Shown here one piece after another: positions 6,517 through 13,757 of a DNA stretch of 13,757 bases (its first letter is position 1; every line of letters begins with the position of its first letter). Both the position numbers and the translations under genes were made by a program. Origin of the DNA: Anaerolineaceae bacterium (GTDB lineage: Bacteria > Chloroflexota > Anaerolineae > Anaerolineales > Anaerolineaceae); contig PMIV01000185.1 of the NCBI GenBank assembly GCA_003158355.1, forward strand, positions 1 through 13,757, read 5' to 3'. The notes beneath the pieces were generated by a model. The model was not told the DNA's origin and did no database searches. It saw nothing but the letters and a program-made list of their open reading frames with translations.

Positions 6517-7154
6517 TGATGGACCAATTTTTAACAATTACTGAAAAAACCCGTAAAATATTTGACGAAAGAACCGCTGCACGCGATCAGGCATTAGTTC
6601 AGGCTCGGCAGTTAACCCGGTTGTGCGCCCATACCATTCGCGCCATTCACCGCAGTGAATCTGAGCCGGCACATGAGCTCCTCAATGAAGCCCACCAATT
6701 GGTGCAGCAAATGCAAAAAGATCTGGTTAAATATCCAGACCTGTATTATGCCGGCTATACCCAAGATGCCATCAAAGAATTTGCTGAAGCAAGTACTACC
6801 TGTGCCATCATTGAGAATACCCAGTTGCCTACTCCGGAAGATTTGGGGATCGAATACAACACCTACGTCAACGGCCTTGCAGAATGCATCGGCGAACTAC
6901 GGCGGCGTTGCCTGGATATTTTGCGCCAGGGATATTCTGAGGATGCTGAACGGCTACTGAATGCCATGGATGAGATCTATAATTTTCTAGTCACCATGGA
7001 TTACCCGGATGCAGTCACCAATGGCCTGCGCCGGCAGACAGACCTGGTTCGCGGCATCATTGAACGCACCCGCGCGGATCTGACCATGAGTCTGCGCGAA
7101 CAACATTTGCAGGCAGCTCTCATTGAATTTGCCAAACGTTTCCCGGAAAAATAA
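6516..7154 (+). CDS. Translin/TRAX-family nucleic-acid-binding protein
   Basis: This 212-residue all-helical protein is recognised as a translin relative, near the usual length of about 200-230. Translin and TRAX form ring-shaped octamers that bind single-stranded RNA or DNA; in C3PO, TRAX is the nuclease subunit, and an archaeal version also exists. Shared features in order are the N-terminal helices with RDQALVQARQLTRLC (23-37), the acidic helix IKEFAEASTT (86-95), LPTPEDLGIEYNTYVNGLAE (104-123), LRRRCLDILRQGYSEDAERLL (128-148), AMDEIYNFL (150-158), YPDAVTNGLRRQTDLVRGII (163-182) and the end RADLTMSLRE. Glu88 and Glu91 occupy the ExxE position that is catalytic in TRAX, and Asp152/Glu153 are candidates for the third acid, so nuclease activity is possible but unproven. 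The start overlaps the DUF3467 stop. A terminator follows. Confidence 0.82.
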   Translation: MMDQFLTITEKTRKIFDERTAARDQALVQARQLTRLCAHTIRAIHRSESEPAHELLNEAHQLVQQMQKDLVKYPDLYYAGYTQDAIKEFAEASTTCAIIENTQLPTPEDLGIEYNTYVNGLAECIGELRRRCLDILRQGYSEDAERLLNAMDEIYNFLVTMDYPDAVTNGLRRQTDLVRGIIERTRADLTMSLREQHLQAALIEFAKRFPEK

Positions 7155-7178
7155 TCATCCACAACTTATCAAATAACC

Positions 7179-7212
7179 AAAAATGCATACCAGTTGCGGT
7201 ATGCATTTTTTT
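7179..7212 (+). terminator. Intrinsic terminator of the ssb operon
   Basis: A perfect inverted repeat, AAAAATGCATACC (7179-7191) with GGTATGCATTTTT (7198-7210), surrounds the 6-nt loop AGTTGC and continues to seven T in all (7206-7212). It lies 24 bp past the translin-like stop codon. The symmetrical A and T runs mean it could also act on the other strand. Confidence 0.93.
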
Positions 7213-7238
7213 ACTTAACTTTTTAAACCAGCTATAAT
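7210..7238 (+). promoter_or_regulatory. Promoter of nadK, apparently leaderless
   Basis: TTTACT (7210-7215, four of six) and a perfect TATAAT (7233-7238) are 17 bp apart. The -10 ends nine bases before the ATG at 7248, so transcription would begin at or within a few bases of the start codon. There is no Shine-Dalgarno sequence. The -35 box overlaps the last T residues of the preceding terminator. Confidence 0.65.
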
Positions 7239-7247
7239 TAGCTGCGT

Positions 7248-8123
7248 ATGAATAAACAAATTTCTCCGATACGAAATATCGCTATTGCCGTGCATCCCAG
7301 TTCAAATGAAGCCATGCAGGTTGCTTTGGAAGTGCAGGCATTCATTCAAAAGAACTGGCAGATTACATCCTTTGTTTCTCGTATTAACGATGCTTCACTG
7401 CAAACGCAGGTTGCGGAACACCGTTTTAATTTGATGATCACACTAGGCGGCGACGGTACTATGCTGCGAGCGGGCCACCTTTGCGCACCGGTTGGACTGC
7501 CCCTACTGGGGATCAATCTGGGCCGTTTTGGCTTTTTGATGCAGCTTGGCCGTGAAGATTGGCAGGCCGAATTACCGCGTATCTTCAAGGGAGATTTTGG
7601 TTTTGAAGAGCGAATGATGTTACAGGCAGAACACTGGCGCGGAGATAAGCTTATAGAGACCGACGAGGTAATCAATGAGGTAGTGGTCTGCCGTGGTCAG
7701 ACAGTACGGCCGATCCGGATCCATGCCACAGTAGATGGTTATTCTTTAGCCTCTTATGTAGCGGACGGGCTGATCGCGGCGACACCTACCGGATCAACTG
7801 CTTATGCCCTTGCAGTGGGCGGTCCGATCATGCCACCGGAACTACGAAATATTTTAATCGTGGCTGTGGCTCCGCATCTTTCGATGGATCGGGCCATCAT
7901 TTTACCTGGCGGCGCCAGCGTGGAGATCACCACCAACACCGACCATGAAGCGGTGATGAGTGTGGATGGCCACTCCCCGGTTCACCTGGAAAATGGGGAT
8001 AAAGTGATCGTAAAAGTGAGTGAGAATGTTGTGAAATTCCTGATATTTCAAGATCCGGGTTATTTCTATCGTAATCTTGAGCATTATCTGGAACAAAACC
8101 CTTCTATTGGTGGATTTAAATGA
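7248..8123 (+). CDS. nadK: NAD kinase
   Basis: NAD kinase phosphorylates NAD to NADP in the cytosol, using ATP or polyphosphate; it is the only route to NADP in most bacteria. The 291-residue length is typical. Diagnostic motifs are LGGDGTMLRAG (66-76) with catalytic Asp69, the substrate motif VINEVVV (141-147), the long conserved loop TPTGSTAYALAVGGP (179-193), and PGG at 220-222. The last part (236-241, VMSVDG) is also characteristic. The GGDG residue pattern alone does not say whether polyphosphate is used. The start is the first in-frame ATG and lies just behind a -10 box, with no ribosome site. The stop overlaps the next gene in an ATGA arrangement, and recN follows, a pairing also known from E. 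coli and mycobacteria. Confidence 0.97.
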   Translation: MNKQISPIRNIAIAVHPSSNEAMQVALEVQAFIQKNWQITSFVSRINDASLQTQVAEHRFNLMITLGGDGTMLRAGHLCAPVGLPLLGINLGRFGFLMQLGREDWQAELPRIFKGDFGFEERMMLQAEHWRGDKLIETDEVINEVVVCRGQTVRPIRIHATVDGYSLASYVADGLIAATPTGSTAYALAVGGPIMPPELRNILIVAVAPHLSMDRAIILPGGASVEITTNTDHEAVMSVDGHSPVHLENGDKVIVKVSENVVKFLIFQDPGYFYRNLEHYLEQNPSIGGFK

Positions 8124-8650
8124 GTTTGAATTCAGATACACATTTGTATTGTTACAATCATCCAAAACGCGAGACACACTTACGTTGTAATCGCTGCGAG
8201 CGCCCTATTTGCCCTTCGTGCGCAGTACTCACCCCAACCGGCTATCGCTGCAAGGAGTGTGTGCGCGGTCAGCAAAAAGTATTTGATACAGCTAAATGGT
8301 GGGATTACCCCGTTGCGGTGATTGTTGCTGTTGTTTTGTCTGCGATCGGTAGCTATTTCGTCAGTCTGATCGGCTTTTTTACGATCTTCCTGGCGCCGCT
8401 GGCAGGAATGGGAATCGCAGAAGTGGTGCGTTTTGTGGTGCGCCGCCGTCGTTCGCGGAACCTGCCCACTTTTGTCGCGGCTGCTGTATTTGTTGGCGGT
8501 ATTGCTTTGGTTCTCTTTAGATTTGTACTTGCTTTGCTGTTTTCTTCACAATTTGGATTAAATAGCCTCCTTGGCATTTTATGGCCAGTGGTTTATGCGG
8601 TATTGGCAACCTCTACTGCTTTTTATCGATTAAAAGGGATCACTATTTAA
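8120..8650 (+). CDS. B-box-type zinc-finger membrane protein
   Basis: This 176-residue protein has an N-terminal zinc-binding segment and a membrane domain. Residues 11-47 hold Cys11, His14, Cys23, Cys26, Cys31, Cys34, Cys44 and Cys47 (CYNHP, CNRCERPICPSC, CKEC), the spacing of a B-box-like finger able to bind two zinc ions. Residues 63-105 and 117-170 form about four hydrophobic helices, separated by a very basic loop RRRRSR (108-113). The finger should lie in the cytoplasm next to the membrane. In bacteria, such fingers often precede rhomboid or other membrane domains, but I see no rhomboid catalytic Ser/His motif. The function is unknown. It overlaps nadK by 4 bp and precedes recN by 13 bp, so the three are probably co-translated. 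Confidence 0.8.
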   Translation: MSLNSDTHLYCYNHPKRETHLRCNRCERPICPSCAVLTPTGYRCKECVRGQQKVFDTAKWWDYPVAVIVAVVLSAIGSYFVSLIGFFTIFLAPLAGMGIAEVVRFVVRRRRSRNLPTFVAAAVFVGGIALVLFRFVLALLFSSQFGLNSLLGILWPVVYAVLATSTAFYRLKGITI

Positions 8651-8663
8651 GAGGTCATACCTG

Positions 8664-10403
8664 ATGCTAAGTGAACTGCACATTGAGAATTTTGCCATTA
8701 TCCAGAATCTTGAACTACAGTTCAAGGAAGGTCTGGTCATTGTCACCGGTGAAACAGGCGCTGGAAAATCTATTTTATTAGATGCGATCATGGCGCTGGT
8801 GGGCGGTCGTGTGGATGCCACCATGGTACGCGCAGGCGCAGACCGGGCAGTTCTTGAAGCAGTGTTCACAATTCCCACCGAGACACAAAAAGAGATCCAC
8901 GAAATTCTGGAACGCGAAGCCCTGGATGACGGCGAGACGACCATTCAGTTAGGGCGTGAGATCCGCGGAGAAGGGCGAACCATCGCTCGAGTGAATGGGC
9001 GCAGTGTAAACGTAAGTCTGCTTAAGGAAATGGGCAATTATCTGGTGGATATTCATGGTCAGGCCGAACACCTTTCGTTATTGGACGTTCACTCTCATTT
9101 AAGTTTATTGGATCGTTTTGCCGGGGTCGAAAATGAACTGGCTGATTATCGGATAAATTATCAAACCTTGTTGCGTATACGCAAAGAATTGACTTCTTTA
9201 CGCGGGTTGGAAGAAGAATCTACCCGTAAAAGTGAGTTGTTAAAGTTCCAGGCTGAAGAAATCGAAGCAGCCGCTTTCAAAGAAAATGAGGAAGAAGAAC
9301 TGGAGATCGAACGCACCCGATTGGCCAACGCCGAAAACCTGGCTGCTTCATCTCAGCAGGCCCTGGTACTGTTGGATGAAGGCGGGCCGGAAGCGCAATC
9401 GGTGACCGATCTACTGGGTGAAGTGACTCAACTGCTCAACTCGCTGGCACGCACAGATTCCAGCCGGCAGGCTTTGGCAGGCCAGGCTGAAGAGGCCCAG
9501 GCGCAGATCACAGAGGTGGCACGAGAATTACGCAGTTACCTGGAAGAGATCGAATTCAATCCGCGGCGTTTGGAACAGGTCGAAAACCGACTGGAACTAT
9601 TCCATCAATTAAAGCGTAAATATGGGGGCACAATTGCTGCTGTGATCGAATACGGCCGTGAGGCTCGTGAACAACTGGAAACGATTACCCATGCAGAAGA
9701 GCGTATTGCTGAACTGGAAGCAGACGAAGTGATCGCAGCGAAAGCGTTAGCTACTGCCGGAGAAAAATTATCTGAGAAACGCCGCAAGTCAGCTGAAGCC
9801 CTGGCGCATGGAGTGGAAACTGAGCTGGATGACTTGAGTATGAAAGGCGCGCGCTTCTCGGTAGAACTTACGTACATTCCCAATGAAAATGGCATAGTGC
9901 TCAGTTCTGGAGAAAAAATTGCTTTTGACCAGAACGGTTTTAATCAGGTCGAATTCCTCATCGCCCCCAACCCGGGTGAAGGGTTAAAACCTCTGGTGAA
10001 GATCGCTTCTGGAGGTGAAACCTCGCGTTTGATGCTGGCTTTAAAAAATGTATTGGCCAGAGTGGACTATGTGCCAACCTTAATCTTTGATGAAATTGAC
10101 CAGGGGATTGGCGGCCGGGTCGGATCAGTGGTGGGTGAGAAGCTATGGAACTTAAGCCGGGAGCATCAGGTAATGTGTGTGACTCACTTACCCCAATTAG
10201 CCTCGTTCGGTGACCAACATTTCAACGTGCACAAGCAGATCAATGATAACCGCACAACCACTGCTGTTGAAGCTCTTGATGACAATGGCAGGATCGTTGA
10301 ATTAGCCCAAATGACCGGCAGTATCACTGAATCAAATCTAAACGCAGCCCGAGAAATGCTCGTTCAGGCCAGGCAGCGGCAAAAAGAATTACTCACAATC
10401 TGA
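8664..10403 (+). CDS. recN: DNA repair protein RecN
   Basis: RecN is an SMC-like ATPase that acts early in double-strand-break repair, gathering DNA ends together with RecA. The 579-residue length is usual. It opens MLSELHIENFAIIQNLELQF and has Walker A GETGAGKS at 29-36. The centre (about 150-370) is rich in Glu, Arg, Leu and Ala with heptad-like character, consistent with the antiparallel coiled coil. The C-terminal head carries the ABC signature ASGGETSRLMLALK (from residue 448) and Walker B LIFDEIDQGIGG with Asp476 and Glu477, then a THLPQLA D-loop/H-loop segment. All ATPase motifs are intact. GAGG eight bases before the ATG sets the start. No LexA box was recognised upstream, and transcription probably comes from the nadK promoter. 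Confidence 0.97.
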   Translation: MLSELHIENFAIIQNLELQFKEGLVIVTGETGAGKSILLDAIMALVGGRVDATMVRAGADRAVLEAVFTIPTETQKEIHEILEREALDDGETTIQLGREIRGEGRTIARVNGRSVNVSLLKEMGNYLVDIHGQAEHLSLLDVHSHLSLLDRFAGVENELADYRINYQTLLRIRKELTSLRGLEEESTRKSELLKFQAEEIEAAAFKENEEEELEIERTRLANAENLAASSQQALVLLDEGGPEAQSVTDLLGEVTQLLNSLARTDSSRQALAGQAEEAQAQITEVARELRSYLEEIEFNPRRLEQVENRLELFHQLKRKYGGTIAAVIEYGREAREQLETITHAEERIAELEADEVIAAKALATAGEKLSEKRRKSAEALAHGVETELDDLSMKGARFSVELTYIPNENGIVLSSGEKIAFDQNGFNQVEFLIAPNPGEGLKPLVKIASGGETSRLMLALKNVLARVDYVPTLIFDEIDQGIGGRVGSVVGEKLWNLSREHQVMCVTHLPQLASFGDQHFNVHKQINDNRTTTAVEALDDNGRIVELAQMTGSITESNLNAAREMLVQARQRQKELLTI

Positions 10404-10428
10404 AAATAAAACCGGAGATCAAAAGAGA

Positions 10429-11943
10429 ATGAATTCAGAAAGGTTGGTAATTTCCCTTTTAGGTCCTCCGTTGGTCACTTTGGGGGGGAAACCACTGCAA
10501 ATAAAGCGGCGCAAAGTCCGCTTTCTGCTTTACTATCTGGCCTGCCAGGAATGCGCTGTGAGTAGAACCTCACTATGTGATGTCTTTTGGCCCGATCAGA
10601 GCGAGTCTGAATCAAGGAAAAACCTCAGAGAAGCGTTAAGTAATTTACACAGTGCATTAAACAGCGATGATTATCTTTCTATTCAGGGGGAATACATTTC
10701 ATTATATGAAAATAAAATTCAGGTAGATGTTCGAGATTTTGAAAAGACGATTTCACTATTACGGAAGAACCTGGAAATTTCCCCAAATAGCAATTTCTCC
10801 GATGATGTGTATTTAAAAGTACGAGAAGGAATTGATTTGTGGCGGACCCCGGGATTTATTTCTGGGTCTACCCTGACCGATTCCGAGGTTTACCAAAAGT
10901 GGGCGAGTGATAAAAATGTTTCTCTAGAATATTGGCGTCAGATGATGTTGGAATGGATCGCTGATCACTGTATTTCATCGGGTAATTTGAATGAGGCTCT
11001 GCAATGGTTATCGTTGGCATTATTGAGTGATAAACATAATTCTGAGCTAAATTTTCTGGTTTTGAACTGCCTGCGAGATTTGGAAGCTTGGTCCGAATTG
11101 CTGCACTTTTGTGACATGCTTGAATCGATTTATCAGGAAAATGGTCAATCAACCCTTCCGCAGTTATTACAGCATTCAATTGGCCGCTCTCGTGAATTGG
11201 CAAATAATCCGATACCGGAATCACACATTGTCTGGAATGATGAAGGGAAACATTCGGTTCATTTTGTGGATGGAAACCAAAGAAAAACAATCTTAAATAA
11301 TCGCCTGCAAACTGGTGGAATGGTCTTACTCCGCGGTGAAATAGGTTCAGGGAAAAGCCGTTTACTCAAAGAAGTAATTGGTTCGATGGAAGTAGTTCCT
11401 AGATTGATTTTCTTCCGGTCAAACCCCGGAGATGAATTGATCCCCTATTCTGCCCTGGTAGAGGGATTAAAAAACGTGGTTACAAAAGAAGAGTGGAAAG
11501 AGCTTGACCCGATCTATGCCAAGGCGTTATTTCCACTTTTTCCATACATTGATAAGATTCGCGACGATATAAGGGATGAAGATATTGCATTTTCGGTGGG
11601 CTTAAATCGTTTGATCCCTGATGCCTTTTTTTACCTTTTCAGCTTAATGGCTCGGAAAAGAAAAGTTCTCTATGTTTTAGATAATGCTCAATGGTGTGAT
11701 GCCGAAACGTTAAGAGCTTTTTCTTTTGGGCATGAAAAGGGAGGGGCACAGGATATTGGTACGGTAGTTTTTACAACATGCCTTGAGGTGAAAAATACTT
11801 TTCTGGAAAACTTGTTTAACCGTGATCAAAATTTTCATCATAAAAGCGTGATTGATCTGGTTCCTCTCAACGAAGCAGAGATTTACGAAATTGTTTTTAT
11901 ATTTTGGGAGAGAAACTTTCTAAAGAGGAATGCCAATGGTTAA
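10429..11943 (+). CDS. BTAD/AAA ATPase transcriptional regulator, N-terminal part before a frameshift
   Basis: This is the first 504 codons of a large regulator. Residues 5-106 form an OmpR/SARP-like winged helix: LVISLLGPPLVTLGGKPL, RRKVRFLLYYLA (28-39), DVFWPDQSESESRKNLREAL (51-70). Residues about 125-250 are a bacterial transcriptional activation domain (BTAD) of helical repeats. An AAA/NTPase domain follows, with Walker A GEIGSGKS (303-310) and the LDNAQW form of Walker B (417-422, Asp418). Proteins of this kind are ATP-switched activators whose ligands are mostly unknown. The last genuine residues are near EIYEIV; the 12 or so codons after it (FIFWERNFLKRNANG) read in the wrong frame. 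The gene starts 25 bp after recN with a weak GGAG. It is more AT-rich than recN by eye. Confidence 0.87.
   Translation: MNSERLVISLLGPPLVTLGGKPLQIKRRKVRFLLYYLACQECAVSRTSLCDVFWPDQSESESRKNLREALSNLHSALNSDDYLSIQGEYISLYENKIQVDVRDFEKTISLLRKNLEISPNSNFSDDVYLKVREGIDLWRTPGFISGSTLTDSEVYQKWASDKNVSLEYWRQMMLEWIADHCISSGNLNEALQWLSLALLSDKHNSELNFLVLNCLRDLEAWSELLHFCDMLESIYQENGQSTLPQLLQHSIGRSRELANNPIPESHIVWNDEGKHSVHFVDGNQRKTILNNRLQTGGMVLLRGEIGSGKSRLLKEVIGSMEVVPRLIFFRSNPGDELIPYSALVEGLKNVVTKEEWKELDPIYAKALFPLFPYIDKIRDDIRDEDIAFSVGLNRLIPDAFFYLFSLMARKRKVLYVLDNAQWCDAETLRAFSFGHEKGGAQDIGTVVFTTCLEVKNTFLENLFNRDQNFHHKSVIDLVPLNEAEIYEIVFIFWERNFLKRNANG
11885..11943 (+). other. Frameshift point within the BTAD regulator gene
   Basis: Up to about 11893 the family-like sequence is in the frame of the ATG at 10429. 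After about 11907 it continues in the frame one base back, as GEKLSKEECQWLRQESGGNP, the usual text after the sensor region of these ATPases. The switch lies in GTTTTTATATTTTGGG, which has T5 and T4 runs. One extra T would restore a continuous reading (EIVFYILGEKLSKEE). The first-frame stop is at 11941-11943. The second frame has its last upstream stop at 11853-11855, so the overlap is only 88 nt. This could be a sequencing or assembly error or a true recent mutation. Confidence 0.85.
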
Positions 11944-13757
11944 GGCAGGAAAGCGGTGGAAACCCGGGCTTATTGATCGAGATGCTCCAGTCGATCAAAG
12001 AGAGTAAGTTAAAACTGGCGAAAGTGATTGAATCACAAACTTATCCTGTAAACAGTTCAATACAAAAATTAATTGAGGAACATCTGGATGGGCTCAGCGA
12101 TTTAGATCGAGCGGTGCTTTCTGCTGCTGCGATCTTTCCAACAGAAATTCGTCCCGATCTCCTGGAAGAATTATCGGGTTTCAACACACTAGAGTTATCA
12201 AAATCCGCCAAAAAATTACAAGATTCTCGGATTCTGCGAATGAATAATGAAATTTTTCCTGTCGGAGGTTATGAATTTATTCATGGAATGATTCGGAATT
12301 ACGTTCTTGAACGAATGGACCCTTTGGAAAAGCGTTTATTTCATCAAAAAGCGATTGTTTCAATACAACAAAAATTCATCAATCGACCGGGTATTGAAAC
12401 TGAAATTGCGCAGCATTATCAAGCTATAGGAGATCAAGAAAACGCTTTGAAATACTGGTTGTCTGCCGGAAAACAAGCATTAACGTCTCATTCAAAGAAC
12501 GACGTTTATGTTTCATACCGGAACGCTCTAAAAATTTGTCTGGAAATGAAAAACAACTACTCGCCAGAATTGTTCACCGAGCTGATCAGAAATTGGACAG
12601 GATTTGCTTTTGAAATTAATGATGAAGTGATCTGTGAAGAACTTTTCTCGATATGTTTGCGCGAGGGTGAAAACAGAAGAGACAATAAACTGATCGGTAT
12701 GGGTTACAGTGGATTGGCCTGGGTGGAAGCTTATCACGGCAATTTAAACCAGGCTTTGGAGTATATTGAACTTGCATTAAGTCTGCAAAATAACAAACTG
12801 GATATTTTCGAACAAACGCAATCGCATTTGAGAAGGGGAATTATTTTTACCAGGTATGGCAAATTTTCTCAGGCTGTTGTCGATTTTGAATGGGTTCAAG
12901 CAATTACCAAATCCCTCGACAACGAAAAAGCGCAGCAGCTAACCAAAACCATGATCCCTAATTTGGTTTTCGCTTATTGTCAGATTGGCGAGATCCACAA
13001 AGCTAGAGAATTGGCAATAAAATCGTTACATGATATACAGGGAATCATTGAAACCTCAACAGTGGTGCAAATTAAAGCTTCCCTGGTGTTCGTTAACTTT
13101 GTTTCAGGAGAATATCTTCCCGCTTTGAGTCTTGCCAATTCAATCGAAAGCTCTTTGGAAAAACTAAATATTAAATGGTGGTACATCTTCTTAAGAACTC
13201 TGAAGGCTCAGATCTATTTCATGGTTGGAGAATTGGCCGCCGGTTGGCAGATATTATCAGATATGACAACCCTAAGTCAAACTGATCCCAATTATCGTGT
13301 TTCTTTATCTTATATCAATTATCTTCAGGGAGATTTTTATCGACAAATAGGAGATTTGAAAAGTGCATTATCCTTTTATCAAAGTGGTATTGGGCAGCAT
13401 GAAAACCAATTCTATATCCTTGGAGATCGCCTGGGTGCCAGCTTAGTCCAAGATGTTTTATCTGAAACTGGCAGAAGCAGGTTAGAGATCAATGAAGAGA
13501 TAAAAGAAGCCCGTGAAAATAAGTACCGTTTATTCGAAAATAAAGCCCGTATCGCACGTCTTCAATTATCTTTAAAAGAAATTGACGAAAAGACTTTTAA
13601 AGAAGAATCTTCAGAAATTGAGAAGTCAATTATTGCCATGGGTCAGAGATCTTTAATCCCAAATTTGTTTTATCTAATGGGGATGAGGAACCTGATTAAA
13701 GGAAATATTGATGACGGCTTGATCAAACTGGGTGAAGCCTATGAAGAAGCACGCAAA
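11898..13757 (+). CDS. BTAD/AAA regulator, C-terminal helical-repeat part (frame-shifted, runs off the window)
   Basis: This continues the preceding gene in another frame: about 620 codons, open with no stop to the window edge. It begins with the end of the ATPase domain (EKLSKEECQWLRQESGGNPG, LLIEMLQSI). A winged-helix-like region follows (LIEEHLDGLSDLDRAVLSAA, then FIHGMIRNYVLERM). From about 12390 on there are TPR-like helical hairpins, for example IAQHYQAIGDQENALKYWLS, LAWVEAYHGNLNQALEYIEL, FAYCQIGEIHKARELAIKSL and YINYLQGDFYRQIGDLKSAL. In this regulator class such repeats sense a protein or ligand. The first in-frame ATG after the shift (11982) has no ribosome site and lies inside the domain, so independent translation is unlikely. 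The 3' end, and any C-terminal output domain, lie outside the window. Confidence 0.8.

Noticed and set aside
7902..8177. Minus-strand 91-codon reading frame across the nadK/zinc-finger junction
   Set aside because: It overlaps two clear genes on the other strand and has no family-like sequence.
9605..9895. Minus-strand 96-codon reading frame inside recN
   Set aside because: It is Ser/Ala-rich antisense text of a well-supported coding region, without a ribosome site or recognisable domain.
10868..11290. Minus-strand 140-codon reading frame inside the BTAD regulator
   Set aside because: Antisense to a recognised BTAD region; composition is unlike a real protein and no start signal is present.
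11894..11908. Programmed -1 frameshift signal
   Set aside because: In the zero frame (GTT TTT ATA TTT TGG) no X XXY YYZ heptamer is present, and no stimulatory hairpin or upstream Shine-Dalgarno-like element was evident; an indel is simpler.
11982..13757. Independent gene starting at the first in-frame ATG after the frameshift
   Set aside because: There is no ribosome site, and the upstream residues in that frame continue the conserved ATPase text, so it is the remainder of the same gene.

Overview
The window looks like a chromosomal segment of a bacterium of the Chloroflexota, most likely class Anaerolineae. This is inferred from gene content, not from a marker gene. The pointers are a BTAD/AAA-type giant regulator, Thr/Pro-rich surface proteins, a DUF3467 protein beside a translin-like protein, and a B-box zinc-finger membrane protein inside a nadK-recN unit. 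Base composition is moderate, with AT-rich spacers. No rRNA, tRNA, CRISPR array, insertion sequence or attachment site was seen.

Layout. Positions 1-2184 hold a TetR-family repressor (minus strand) divergent from a 14-helix DHA2-type drug exporter (plus), with overlapping promoters between them: a self-contained efflux module. Positions 2315-3891 are a minus-strand operon with a clear sigma-70-type promoter, a uridine-phosphorylase-like enzyme, a histidine-phosphatase (phosphoglycerate-mutase-like) enzyme and an intrinsic terminator. Positions 3898-5662 hold two divergent envelope genes: a membrane-anchored LysM protein (minus, with its own terminator) and a lipoprotein with a jelly-roll-like domain (plus). 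Both have Thr/Pro-rich linkers and -10 boxes almost touching their start codons.

Positions 5677-7212 form the plus-strand operon ssb, DUF3467 gene, translin-family gene, closed by a strong hairpin terminator. A translin-like protein, known in eukaryotes and archaea as an RNA/ssDNA-binding octamer and nuclease component, encoded behind a single-strand DNA-binding protein is the most interesting functional link here. Positions 7210-10403 hold nadK, a B-box zinc-finger membrane protein and recN, tightly packed (4-bp overlap, 13-bp gap). The nadK-recN pairing is known from distant phyla; the zinc-finger gene between them is the unusual part.

From 10429 to the window end runs one very large regulator: winged helix, BTAD, AAA ATPase and helical repeats. 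Its reading frame is broken near 11894-11905 by what looks like one missing base. The downstream frame then stays open for more than 1.8 kb to the window edge, so this is a frameshifted or mis-sequenced single gene, not two genes.
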